DNA of 7,525 nucleotides from Methylomonas sp. GTDB lineage: Bacteria; Pseudomonadota; Gammaproteobacteria; Methylococcales; Methylomonadaceae. A model generated the notes under the pieces. The model searched no databases and was not told where the DNA came from. It worked only from the letters and a program-made list of their open reading frames with translations. Where the stretch lies: positions 1 through 7,525 of the forward strand of contig JALSLS010000428.1 of NCBI GenBank assembly GCA_026988195.1. The letters run 5' to 3'. Positions 1-5,272 of the stretch are shown here, in pieces. The position numbers and the translations under genes are program-made. Within the stretch, counting starts at the first letter, position 1; each line of letters opens with the position of its first letter.

Positions 1-139
1 TGCTAATTTCCCAAGCAGAAACTGGGCTAACAAAAATCATATTTTCACCATTAATAATGGCATTACGTGCTTTTTGTGAGAGGGTTGGGTTGTTTTCTAA
101 AGCCCAAATTAAGGTGTGTGTATCTAGTAGATAGTTCAT
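1..139 (-). CDS. PIN-domain toxin, VapC type (partial, 3' end outside window)
   Basis: Reading down from the ATG at 139-137, 46 codons are open to the window edge and begin MNYLLDTHTLIWALEN. The early Asp in LLDTHTLIW is the first acidic metal-binding residue of PIN nucleases, and the later S-P-V-S-A-W-E-I-S segment matches the conserved Ser-x-x-Ser-x-Trp-Glu-Ile block of VapC-like toxins, whose Glu is another active-site acid. Family members are usually about 125-135 residues, so roughly one third is visible. The start codon overlaps the stop of the upstream antitoxin gene (ATGA, 136-139), the usual translationally coupled antitoxin-then-toxin order. By family, such proteins are Mg2+-dependent ribonucleases that arrest growth when the antitoxin is degraded; the RNA target cannot be told from sequence. 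Whether the rest of the gene is intact is not visible. Confidence 0.85.
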   Translation of the reverse strand, partial: MNYLLDTHTLIWALENNPTLSQKARNAIINGENMIFVSPVSAWEIS

Positions 140-396
140 TTTTCAGTAGGAAAAATAACTGATTTATAAAAACTTTCTGTGGTTTCATTATCTAATTGGT
201 CAAAATCGTTTGTTATTTTTACCTTTCCTTCCCAGCTTCCACCCAGTTTACGAGTAGCTAAGGTTTCTTTGTAAGCTGATAGTACAGCAATTGGCTTACC
301 TGCTTTACCTATAATAATTGGCTCGTCTGTTTCTTGAACCATTTTAATTAAATAAGATAGGCTGGATTTTGCTTTTGAAATATTGGTTATTTGCAT
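136..396 (-). CDS. Type II antitoxin, Phd/YefM family
   Basis: This 86-residue protein begins MQITNISKAKSSLSYLIKMV and continues with EPIIIGKAGKPIAVLSAY (residues 25-42). That is the Phd/YefM fold signature: an N-terminal helix with the A-K/R-xxLs pattern, then the 'I-x-x-G-K-P-x-A-V-L' strand-turn. This half dimerises and binds the operator DNA. The C-terminal half (RKLGGSWEGKVKITNDFDQLD, from residue 49) is the flexible part that wraps the PIN toxin; W-x-G-K-I/V-x-I-x-x-D-F-D is common in antitoxins paired with PIN toxins. Its stop overlaps the toxin ATG by 4 bp. No good Shine-Dalgarno is seen before the ATG at 396. Autorepression through the upstream promoter region is expected from the family. 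Confidence 0.88.
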   Translation of the reverse strand: MQITNISKAKSSLSYLIKMVQETDEPIIIGKAGKPIAVLSAYKETLATRKLGGSWEGKVKITNDFDQLDNETTESFYKSVIFPTEK

Positions 397-427
397 TTTT
401 ATAGTTAGGCTCAGTTATTGTAATTCG

Positions 428-456
428 AGTCTAGTCTGACTTGGTTTGATTGTCAA
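428..456 (-). promoter_or_regulatory. Promoter of the toxin-antitoxin operon with possible operator
   Basis: On the minus strand there is a perfect -35 TTGACA (456-451), a 17-nt spacer, and a -10 TAGACT (433-428, 4 of 6 to consensus), placing the start of transcription near 421, about 25 nt before the antitoxin ATG. A small palindrome, AGTC-T-GACT (433-441 plus strand), abuts the -10 and, with AGTC at 428-431, could be an antitoxin operator. The promoter match is seen directly; the operator role is inferred from the autoregulation usual for Phd-type antitoxins. Confidence 0.6.
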
Positions 457-476
457 TTTCCGAGGATCCTTACTTT

Positions 477-494
477 TTAATCAACAGTGATTAA
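477..494. repeat. AT-rich inverted repeat TTAATCA-ACAG-TGATTAA
   Basis: A perfect 7-bp inverted repeat with a 4-nt loop lies between the divergent antitoxin and fliS promoters and is followed by a T run (494-498). It could be a weak terminator or a protein-binding site; the stem has only one C-G pair per arm, so a terminator role is doubtful. A second T8 run (512-519) lacks a matching stem. Confidence 0.35.
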
Positions 495-545
495 TTTTTG
501 AAATGGGCTTTTTTTTGTTAATATGAGGTATTGTTTTAAATTACC

Positions 546-572
546 TAAAGAACCTGGCTGGCTTGCCGATAT
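546..572 (+). promoter_or_regulatory. FliA (sigma-28) flagellar promoter for fliS
   Basis: TAAAGAAC (546-553), an 11-nt spacer, and GCCGATAT (565-572) match the sigma-28 consensus TAAAGTTT-N11-GCCGATAA in the -35 TAAAG, the exact spacer length and 7 of 8 positions of the -10. It lies 39 nt upstream of the fliS start codon. This marks fliS and the following gene as late (class III) flagellar genes with their own promoter, even though no filament gene lies upstream in the window. Confidence 0.85.
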
Positions 573-611
573 GGTGTTTAGATTAAATTGATTGTGTAAA
601 TAGGTGATGCA

Positions 612-1160
612 ATGAGTGCAAAAATGAATTCAGCTTTAAATAGCTATAAGGATTACGGAACTAACTCTGAGATTGAGTATGCTGATCCACATCGATTGAT
701 TCAGATGTTATTTGAAGGTGCTTTAAAGCGTATTGCTTTTGCTAAAGGGGCTATGCAGCGGAAACAAATTGCCGAAAAGGGTAAATTTATCAGCCAAACA
801 ATTGAGATTGTAGGGGGGCTTAGAGCAAGCTTAGATACTAAGAATGGGGGGGAGATTGCGGCCAATCTTGAATCTCTTTATGAATATATTAATCGCCAAT
901 TAGTAAGTGCTAACCTTAAAAACAGTGAAGCGATACTTGATGAGGTTTCAGGACTGTTAATGGATGTTAAAGCTGCTTGGGATGCTATTAATGCACCTGC
1001 TGAGGTGGTGTCAGCAACACCAGCGCCAGCGCCCCAAATAGTAAAACCAGTTTCAGTAACTGAGAAAACAGCTGCAAACAAGCCGACTCAAGTTATTAAT
1101 AAGCCTACCAGACCCGTTAATTCACGCGCTAATCGTGCGTTAAAGGCGTATTCTGTTTAA
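612..1160 (+). CDS. fliS: Flagellar export chaperone FliS with extended C-terminal tail
   Basis: FliS binds the C-terminal helix of flagellin in the cytoplasm, prevents premature polymerisation and helps deliver it to the type III export gate. The FliS fold covers about residues 8-126: N-terminal 'ALNSYKDYGTNSEIEYADPHRLIQMLFEG' with the conserved tyrosines and the P-H-R-L-I-x-M-L-(F/Y)-E/D-G block, then a helical bundle ending LLMDVKAAWDAI. Family members are usually 120-145 residues; this one has 182 because of a ~55-residue Pro/Ala/Thr/Lys-rich tail (about 128-182) ending NRALKAYSV. The ATG at 612 is preceded by AGGTGA (602-607) at good spacing. The stop overlaps the next gene by one base. 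The usual partner fliD is not upstream; a toxin-antitoxin pair is. Confidence 0.93.
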   Translation: MSAKMNSALNSYKDYGTNSEIEYADPHRLIQMLFEGALKRIAFAKGAMQRKQIAEKGKFISQTIEIVGGLRASLDTKNGGEIAANLESLYEYINRQLVSANLKNSEAILDEVSGLLMDVKAAWDAINAPAEVVSATPAPAPQIVKPVSVTEKTAANKPTQVINKPTRPVNSRANRALKAYSV

Positions 1161-1450
1161 TGTCTGTTGCTGGCATTTTATCCCATACACAAGATATGGT
1201 GATGGTTGTATTGGAGCAACAGTGGGATATTTTATTGGATATGCAATTGCAACAGGATGAAATGTTGCGTTCATTATTTTCAGGTGATGACCCCGTATTT
1301 TCCGCAAAGGAACAAGAAGATTTATTTGAGGTTCAGCGGCTGAACCAACAAATATTAGAGGCAGCTGAGTCTCATAAAGCTGAGGTTGCTGGTAAATTAC
1401 GGGAAATGCATCAAGGCAAGTCTAAAGCTGGGGCATATCAATCTTTGTAG
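1160..1450 (+). CDS. fliT: FliT-like flagellar chaperone/regulator
   Basis: This 96-residue, probably all-helical cytoplasmic protein starts at an ATG sharing one base with the fliS stop (TAATG), so translation is coupled. Visible family-like features are a Trp in the first helix followed by an amphipathic stretch (QQWDILLDMQLQQDEMLRSLF, residues about 20-40), a charged linker, then a long helix QRLNQQILEAAESHKAEVAGKLREM (59-83) and a short basic end GKSKAGAYQSL. This is the pattern of small FliT-type proteins found behind fliS. In enterics FliT is the export chaperone of the cap protein FliD and an antagonist of FlhDC; in bacteria without FlhDC only the chaperone role is likely. Sequence in this family is weakly conserved, so the assignment rests on position and general pattern. 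Confidence 0.72.
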   Translation: MSVAGILSHTQDMVMVVLEQQWDILLDMQLQQDEMLRSLFSGDDPVFSAKEQEDLFEVQRLNQQILEAAESHKAEVAGKLREMHQGKSKAGAYQSL

Positions 1451-1507
1451 AGGTGTTATACAAACGATGAAATTAATAGGATATAGCTATAATTTAGTGC
1501 CTTATTT

Positions 1508-1704
1508 TGTAGGAGCGTCCGCCCCCGGCGCGAATAAAATAATGCTCTTTTCTCTGAAATTATCAATTATCTTCGTGCCGACTAGTGCATGGGCAGATAT
1601 TTGCTCCTGCAACATCTGCATTCACTACATCCATGTAGATTATGCACGTAGGTAGAGCAATGCAGGAGCAGCGAAGCGGTGTGCCGAGGGCGGACGCTCC
1701 TACA
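1508..1704. repeat. Nested palindromic intergenic element (197 bp)
   Basis: Perfect 17-bp outer arms (TGTAGGAGCGTCCGCCC at 1508-1524 and its complement at 1688-1704) enclose a 9-bp pair GCTCCTGCA/TGCAGGAGC (1603-1611 and 1661-1669). Inside that is a hairpin: TGCAT (1617-1621), CTACAT (1625-1630), CC, ATGTAG (1633-1638), ATGCA (1642-1646). The outer arms are GC-rich in an AT-rich context. There is no coding potential: the one open frame across it (1386-1655) is an artefact that also overlaps the fliT-like gene. I read this as a dispersed repeat (REP/BIME- or MITE-like). As RNA it would form a large hairpin that could protect or end the fliS-fliT transcript. Confidence 0.75.
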
Positions 1705-1783
1705 TTATTATTTACTCACAAACTGAATGGTTACGGTTTTCCACCAATGGTAAGGTAACTCGTAATTAATTAACCACCAAATA

Positions 1784-1854
1784 GTTCCCATGCTCCAACG
1801 TTCCGTGACGCTGGAGCGTCACAGGCTGCATTCCCACGCTTGGAGCGAGGGAAC
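1784..1854. repeat. GC-rich palindromic repeat with inner perfect palindrome
   Basis: Outer arms GTTCCC-AT-GCTCCA (1784-1797) and TGGAGC-GA-GGGAAC (1841-1854) pair except for the central dinucleotide. They enclose a perfect 18-nt hairpin GTGACGCT-GG-AGCGTCAC (1805-1822). The motif GCTCCA/TGGAGC also recurs inside the hairpin (TGGAGC at 1812-1817), so the unit looks built from repeats of one short word. From memory this resembles a repeat dispersed in intergenic regions of several gamma- and betaproteobacteria; this was not searched. Confidence 0.7.
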
Positions 1855-1930
1855 GATAAATACAATTGAAAAAACAGTGGCTATAAGGTTATATTATTTG
1901 TTAACCTGGAAACAAGTGTTATTTTAATGT

Positions 1931-1979
1931 AGCTTTGAATATTTTGTATGGGGTGAATACCCCGTCCAGCGCCAAAGCT
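1931..1979. terminator. Hairpin near the 3' end of queG, possible bidirectional terminator
   Basis: A stem ATGGGGT/ACCCCGT (1948-1954 and 1959-1965, one G-T pair) with loop GAAT is flanked by a second pair AGCTTTG/CAAAGCT (1931-1937 and 1973-1979). It sits about 25 bp beyond the queG stop on the minus strand and downstream of the fliS operon on the plus strand. There is no strong T run on either side (the best is TTTTG at 1942-1946), so termination is only a guess. Confidence 0.3.
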
Positions 1980-2002
1980 GTTGAAGTATTTTATGTATGT
2001 TC

Positions 2003-3067
2003 CTAGGCGTGGAGCTGAGTTAATGCCCAGGCTACATGTTCTTTTACTATCTCTGAATCATGATATTGTTTTTGTAATAGGGCATGAATAGCTTGTTCGG
2101 ATGGTTGGCTATTGCCTAATGCAACCGCTATATTTCTAAGCCATCTAATGTAACCTATACGCCTGATAGCAGAGCCTTCCATTTTTTTTAAGAATTCGTT
2201 TTCGGTCCAGTTAAATAGCTCGGTTAATTGGCTGTTATTTAAATTATGCCTTGGGCTGTAATCCTTTTCGGTACTGAGCCTGGCAAAACGATTCCATGGG
2301 CAAATCAGTTGGCAATCATCGCAGCCATATATTCTATTGCCAATAGAAGAACGTAAATGTTCGGGAATAGCACCGTTTAATTCGATAGTGAGATATGAAA
2401 TACAAAGACGGGCATCAACTTGGTAAGGGGCAACGATGGCTTGAGTGGGGCAAATATCAATACAGGCCACACAGTTGCCGCAATGAGAAGAGCTGGCTTT
2501 GTCGGTCACTAGGGGAATAGTTGTGTAAATTTCACCTAAGAAAAACCAAGACCCAGCTTTACGGTTAATAACATTGCTGTGTTTACCAATCCAGCCTAAT
2601 CCTGCTTTTTCTGCAATGGCTTTTTCTAATACGGGGGCGCTATCAACAAAAGCGCGGTAACCAAATTGTCCGTAGTCGGCTTCAATTTTATTGGCTAATT
2701 TTTGTAACCGATTGCGCATGATTTTATGGTAATCTCTGCCTAGTGCATAGCGGGAGATAAAGGCGCTAGTCGGGCTGTCTAATACCTGATTTATTTGTTC
2801 TGCTGTTTCCGGTAAGTAATCCATGCGGACTGAGATAATACTGATGGTTTCTGCAACTAGTAAGTCAGGGCGGCTTCTTTTTAGCCCATGTTTATGCATA
2901 TAGTCCATATCGGCATGAAAGTCTTTTTTAAGCCATTGCTGTAACCGTTGTTCTGCTTCATGTAAATCAGTGTCAGCAATGCCAACTTGTTGAAACCCTA
3001 AGTCTTCTCCCCATTGTTTAATTTTAAGCGTAAGCTCAGAATTGTTTTGCTGATTGATTGTGTGCAT
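2003..3067 (-). CDS. queG: Epoxyqueuosine reductase QueG
   Basis: QueG performs the last step of queuosine synthesis, reducing epoxyqueuosine to queuosine at wobble position 34 of GUN-anticodon tRNAs, using cobalamin and two [4Fe-4S] clusters. The 354-residue protein has the family length. Visible are the catalytic-domain segment YRAFVDSAPVLEKAIAEKAG (137-156, with the presumed catalytic Asp142), GLGWIGKHSNVI (157-167), the ferredoxin-like motif C196-x2-C199-x2-C202-x3-C206-P, and the second set C222, C249-x2-C252-x3-C256-P. The C-terminal ~55 residues (IRRIGYIRWLRNIAVALGN onward) form the HEAT-like repeat part that helps hold the tRNA. It is divergent from nnr, as in E. coli. No Shine-Dalgarno precedes the ATG at 3067, and the upstream region is a repeat element. 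Confidence 0.96.
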   Translation of the reverse strand: MHTINQQNNSELTLKIKQWGEDLGFQQVGIADTDLHEAEQRLQQWLKKDFHADMDYMHKHGLKRSRPDLLVAETISIISVRMDYLPETAEQINQVLDSPTSAFISRYALGRDYHKIMRNRLQKLANKIEADYGQFGYRAFVDSAPVLEKAIAEKAGLGWIGKHSNVINRKAGSWFFLGEIYTTIPLVTDKASSSHCGNCVACIDICPTQAIVAPYQVDARLCISYLTIELNGAIPEHLRSSIGNRIYGCDDCQLICPWNRFARLSTEKDYSPRHNLNNSQLTELFNWTENEFLKKMEGSAIRRIGYIRWLRNIAVALGNSQPSEQAIHALLQKQYHDSEIVKEHVAWALTQLHA

Positions 3068-3078
3068 GGGCAGGGAGA

Positions 3079-3108
3079 AATATAATAGTGAAATAAGGTA
3101 ACGTGCAA
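3079..3108 (-). promoter_or_regulatory. Possible queG promoter
   Basis: On the minus strand TTGCAC (3108-3103) is followed after 18 nt by TATATT (3084-3079), or after 15 nt by TATTAT (3087-3082). Transcription would start only a few bases before the queG ATG, in keeping with the absence of a Shine-Dalgarno. The -35 lies in the outer arm of the nested inverted repeat. The match is weak in this AT-rich context. Confidence 0.25.
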
Positions 3109-3304
3109 TAAATAAACCATCAAATAGTGCATCACTGCCATTAGTTAAGAGAGCAGGTAGGATGTGCTGACGACAGGAAGCGCATCGTTTACAGTTGATG
3201 CGCTTCCTGTCGTCAGCACATCCTACGCAAATGGCTTAACTTAATGGCAATGATGCTCTGCGTTTCTTGGTGCTGGAGTGAGGGAAGGTTATTTATTGCA
3301 AGTT
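3100..3304. repeat. Three-level nested inverted repeat filling the queG/nnr gap
   Basis: Outer arms 3100-3118 and 3287-3304 match with one mismatch and one indel (core TGCAATAAATAAACC / GGTTATTTATTGCA). Middle arms 3129-3149 and 3235-3256 (GCATCA-y-TGCCATTA... / ...TAATGGCAATGATGC) also match with one mismatch and one indel. The inner arms 3157-3186 and 3197-3226 are a perfect 30-bp pair (starting GTAGGATGTGCTGACGACAG) around the 10-nt loop GTTTACAGTT. The element is not coding. TAAGG occurs just outside both ends (3094-3098 and 3308-3312) and could be a 5-bp target duplication, so a non-autonomous transposable element is plausible but unproven. Confidence 0.7.
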
Positions 3305-3324
3305 GCTTAAGGAAACATTACAAC
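3296..3324 (+). promoter_or_regulatory. Possible nnr promoter
   Basis: TTGCAA (3296-3301), a 17-nt spacer and TACAAC (3319-3324) match the sigma-70 boxes at 4 of 6 positions each. The -35 is the mirror image of the one proposed for queG, because both sit in the outer inverted-repeat arms. This is a weak call. Confidence 0.25.
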
Positions 3325-3340
3325 CATTTTAACTAAATTT

Positions 3341-4804
3341 ATGCAAAGATTACCTAAAGAATTATACTCAGTTGAACAAGTAAGGGAAATGGATCGTTTG
3401 GCCATTGAGGATTATGCCATTCCTGGGATCGATTTAATGCGTAAAGCCGGGCATGTAGTTTTCGAGTTAATTCAGACGCATTATGCTCAGTGTTTGCTTG
3501 CAGTTTTTTGTGGTGCTGGAAATAATGCGGGGGATGGTTATGTTATTGCCCAATTAGCTAAACAGGCAGGTTTTAAGGTTGAGGTTTTTTACTTATCTAA
3601 GCCCGAAAATTTAAAGGGGGATGCTGCAACAGCTTATCAAGGCTTTATCACTTCTGGTGGACAGGCTAGCGCTTTTAATAATGATTTGGACTTGACTGGG
3701 CGTGTGCTGGTTGATGCTTTGTTGGGTACAGGTTTAGACCGAAATGTATCAGGGCAATATGCAGAGGCTATTAGCTTAATTAATCAAGCGGCTATTCCTG
3801 TTATTTCAGTTGATATACCTTCTGGGTTAAATGCTGATACGGGGGTGGTTATGGGCTGTGCGGTTGTGGCAACTTGGTCTGTGAGTTTTATTGGGTTAAA
3901 GCAAGGTATGTTTACAGGATTTGCAGCTGAGTACTGTGGACAAATTATTTATGCTGATTTAGATATTCCTGAGACTATTTTTCAATCGATGAGTCATGCT
4001 GCACAATTAATAACTTCAGTGGATTTTGCTAAACGGGCGCGCTGTGCTCATAAAGGACATCATGGACATGTGTTGTTGGTCGGTGGGGATGATGGTTTTT
4101 CAGGAGCTATTAGTTTAGCTTCTGAAGCTGCATTAAGAGTGGGAGCGGGGTTAGTGTCTGTTGCTACTCGTAAAAGTCATGCGAACTTGGTTAATGTCAC
4201 TCGGCCTGAGTTAATGTGTCATGGGGTGGAGGGTTGTGAAGCGTTGTTACCTTTATTAAATAAAGCTTCGGTGGTGGTTGTAGGACCTGGTTTGGGGCAG
4301 TCGTTATGGGCAAAAAAATTATTGGAAGCTGTTATTAAGAGTGATAAGCCTTTAGTTATAGATGCTGATGCGCTTAATTTATTGGCTACAAAAAGGCAGT
4401 ATCGGGATAATTGGGTGTTGACGCCACATCCTGGCGAGGCGGCACGGTTATTAGGGTGTTCTACTGATGATATTGCCAATAATAGGTTTTTAGCGGCCTC
4501 TCAAATACAAACACTTTATGGTGGTGTTATTGTTTTAAAAGGTACGGGTACTTTGATTGATAATGGGGAAGGCGTTTCTGTTTCTACTACGGGTAATCCA
4601 GGTATGGCAAGTGGCGGAATGGGGGATGTGTTAGCGGGTATGGTCGCTGGGTTGGTCGCGCAACAATGGACATTAGCTCAGGCGGCAAATACCGCGGTGT
4701 TTATCCATGGTGAGGCTGCTGATCTAGCTGCGGAAGTGGGGGGTGAAAGAGGTTTGTTGGCGAGTGATTTAATGCCTTTTATTAGAAAGTTGATGAATAA
4801 ATGA
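3341..4804 (+). CDS. nnr: Bifunctional NAD(P)H-hydrate repair enzyme Nnr (epimerase and ADP-dependent dehydratase)
   Basis: The enzyme repairs hydrated NAD(P)H: the N-terminal YjeF_N domain epimerises R-NAD(P)HX to S, and the C-terminal ribokinase-like domain dehydrates S-NAD(P)HX using ADP. The N-domain spans about residues 1-215, with CGAGNNAGDGY (57-67), VDALLGTG (124-131) and VDIPSGLNADTG (157-168). The C-domain runs from about 230, with KGHHGHVLLVGG (238-249), GPGLG (315-319), DADALN (341-346), TPHPGEAARLLG (361-372), KGTGTLI (400-406) and NPGMASGGMGDVLAG (419-433), whose Asp429 is the expected catalytic base. At 487 residues it is full length. The ATG at 3341 has no close Shine-Dalgarno (AAGGA ends 27 nt before it), but an in-frame stop at 3308 leaves no ATG or GTG upstream and MQRLPKELYSVEQVRE aligns with known N-termini. 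Confidence 0.96.
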   Translation: MQRLPKELYSVEQVREMDRLAIEDYAIPGIDLMRKAGHVVFELIQTHYAQCLLAVFCGAGNNAGDGYVIAQLAKQAGFKVEVFYLSKPENLKGDAATAYQGFITSGGQASAFNNDLDLTGRVLVDALLGTGLDRNVSGQYAEAISLINQAAIPVISVDIPSGLNADTGVVMGCAVVATWSVSFIGLKQGMFTGFAAEYCGQIIYADLDIPETIFQSMSHAAQLITSVDFAKRARCAHKGHHGHVLLVGGDDGFSGAISLASEAALRVGAGLVSVATRKSHANLVNVTRPELMCHGVEGCEALLPLLNKASVVVVGPGLGQSLWAKKLLEAVIKSDKPLVIDADALNLLATKRQYRDNWVLTPHPGEAARLLGCSTDDIANNRFLAASQIQTLYGGVIVLKGTGTLIDNGEGVSVSTTGNPGMASGGMGDVLAGMVAGLVAQQWTLAQAANTAVFIHGEAADLAAEVGGERGLLASDLMPFIRKLMNK

Positions 4805-5271
4805 AAATAACATTATTAGATGAGCAGGAAACTGAGTTATTGGGTGCTGAATTATGGCGTATTTTACCTGAAAAATGTTTGGTTTTTCTTAATGGTGAGT
4901 TGGGCGCAGGTAAAACCACATTAACCCGTGGTGTATTAAGGGCGGCTGGCCATAAAGGTGCGGTTAAAAGCCCAACTTATACTTTGGTGGAAGAATATGA
5001 GGTGGCAGACAGAAAGGTTTTTCATTTCGATTTGTATCGGGTTAACGATCCTGAAGAGCTGGAATGGATTGGAATAAGGGATTATCTAGAACAGCATTGC
5101 TTGTGTTTTGTTGAATGGTCTAGTTTGGGAAAAGGTTTTTTACCTGAGCCTGATATTGAATTATCAATAAAAACAGAAGGGGGGGGACGTGTTGTTACTC
5201 TTAATGTTATTTCAAAAAAAATGTTTAAAAATATAATACTCCAGTGGAAAAACAAAGGCATAGTGCTATAA
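4801..5271 (+). CDS. tsaE: tRNA t6A synthesis ATPase TsaE
   Basis: TsaE is the P-loop ATPase that drives turnover of the TsaB-TsaD complex, which makes threonylcarbamoyladenosine at position 37 of ANN-decoding tRNAs. The 156-residue protein shows Walker A GELGAGKTT (32-40), the switch-like SPTYTLVEEY (57-66), HFDLYR (75-80) and the FVEW segment (103-106) conserved near the nucleotide. The start ATG overlaps the nnr stop (ATGA, 4801-4804), so the two are translationally coupled; this nnr-tsaE pairing is widespread. A run of eight G residues (5179-5186) encodes part of EGGGR at 126-130. The last ~20 residues (KKMFKNIILQWKNKGIVL) are basic and hydrophobic and look less conserved. Confidence 0.95.
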   Translation: MKITLLDEQETELLGAELWRILPEKCLVFLNGELGAGKTTLTRGVLRAAGHKGAVKSPTYTLVEEYEVADRKVFHFDLYRVNDPEELEWIGIRDYLEQHCLCFVEWSSLGKGFLPEPDIELSIKTEGGGRVVTLNVISKKMFKNIILQWKNKGIVL

Positions 5272-5272
5272 T
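5264..5272 (+). promoter_or_regulatory. Extended -10 promoter for amiB
   Basis: TGCTATAAT is a perfect extended -10 (TG-n-TATAAT, with TATAAT at 5267-5272) that overlaps the tsaE stop codon (TAA 5269-5271). No good -35 is seen at the right distance (GTGGAA at 5244-5249), which extended -10 promoters can do without. Transcription would start near 5279, about 24 nt before the amiB ATG. It would let amiB be made independently of nnr-tsaE. Confidence 0.5.

Larger units (their letters stand above)
1451..2002. other. 552-bp intergenic region without a gene
   Basis: Between the FliT-like stop and the queG stop I see no open frame with coding character. It holds the two palindromic elements at 1508-1704 and 1784-1854 and the hairpin at 1931-1979. 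The genes on both sides end into this region (convergent), so it needs no promoter, and repeats accumulating there are expected to do little harm. Confidence 0.7.

Noticed and set aside
495..520. GGGC followed by T8 as a terminator
   Set aside because: No complementary GCCC arm is found upstream within hairpin range.
555..567. Sigma-54-like TGGC...TTGC before fliS
   Set aside because: GG and GC are 9 nt apart instead of 12, and the same bases are better explained by the sigma-28 promoter.
878..1081. Open frame on the minus strand inside fliS
   Set aside because: It is fully antisense to a well-supported gene and its composition mirrors the Ala/Pro tail codons of fliS. It is a shadow.
1386..1655. 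Open frame of 89 codons on the plus strand
   Set aside because: It overlaps the end of the FliT-like gene and then runs through the palindromic repeat. The product has no family-like pattern and there is no promoter or ribosome site, so it is a chance frame.
3157..3226. CRISPR or tandem-repeat array
   Set aside because: The repeated blocks are inverted, not direct, and there are no regular spacers. It is a palindrome.
4219..4479. Open frame on the minus strand inside nnr
   Set aside because: It is antisense to conserved dehydratase motifs of nnr. It is a shadow.
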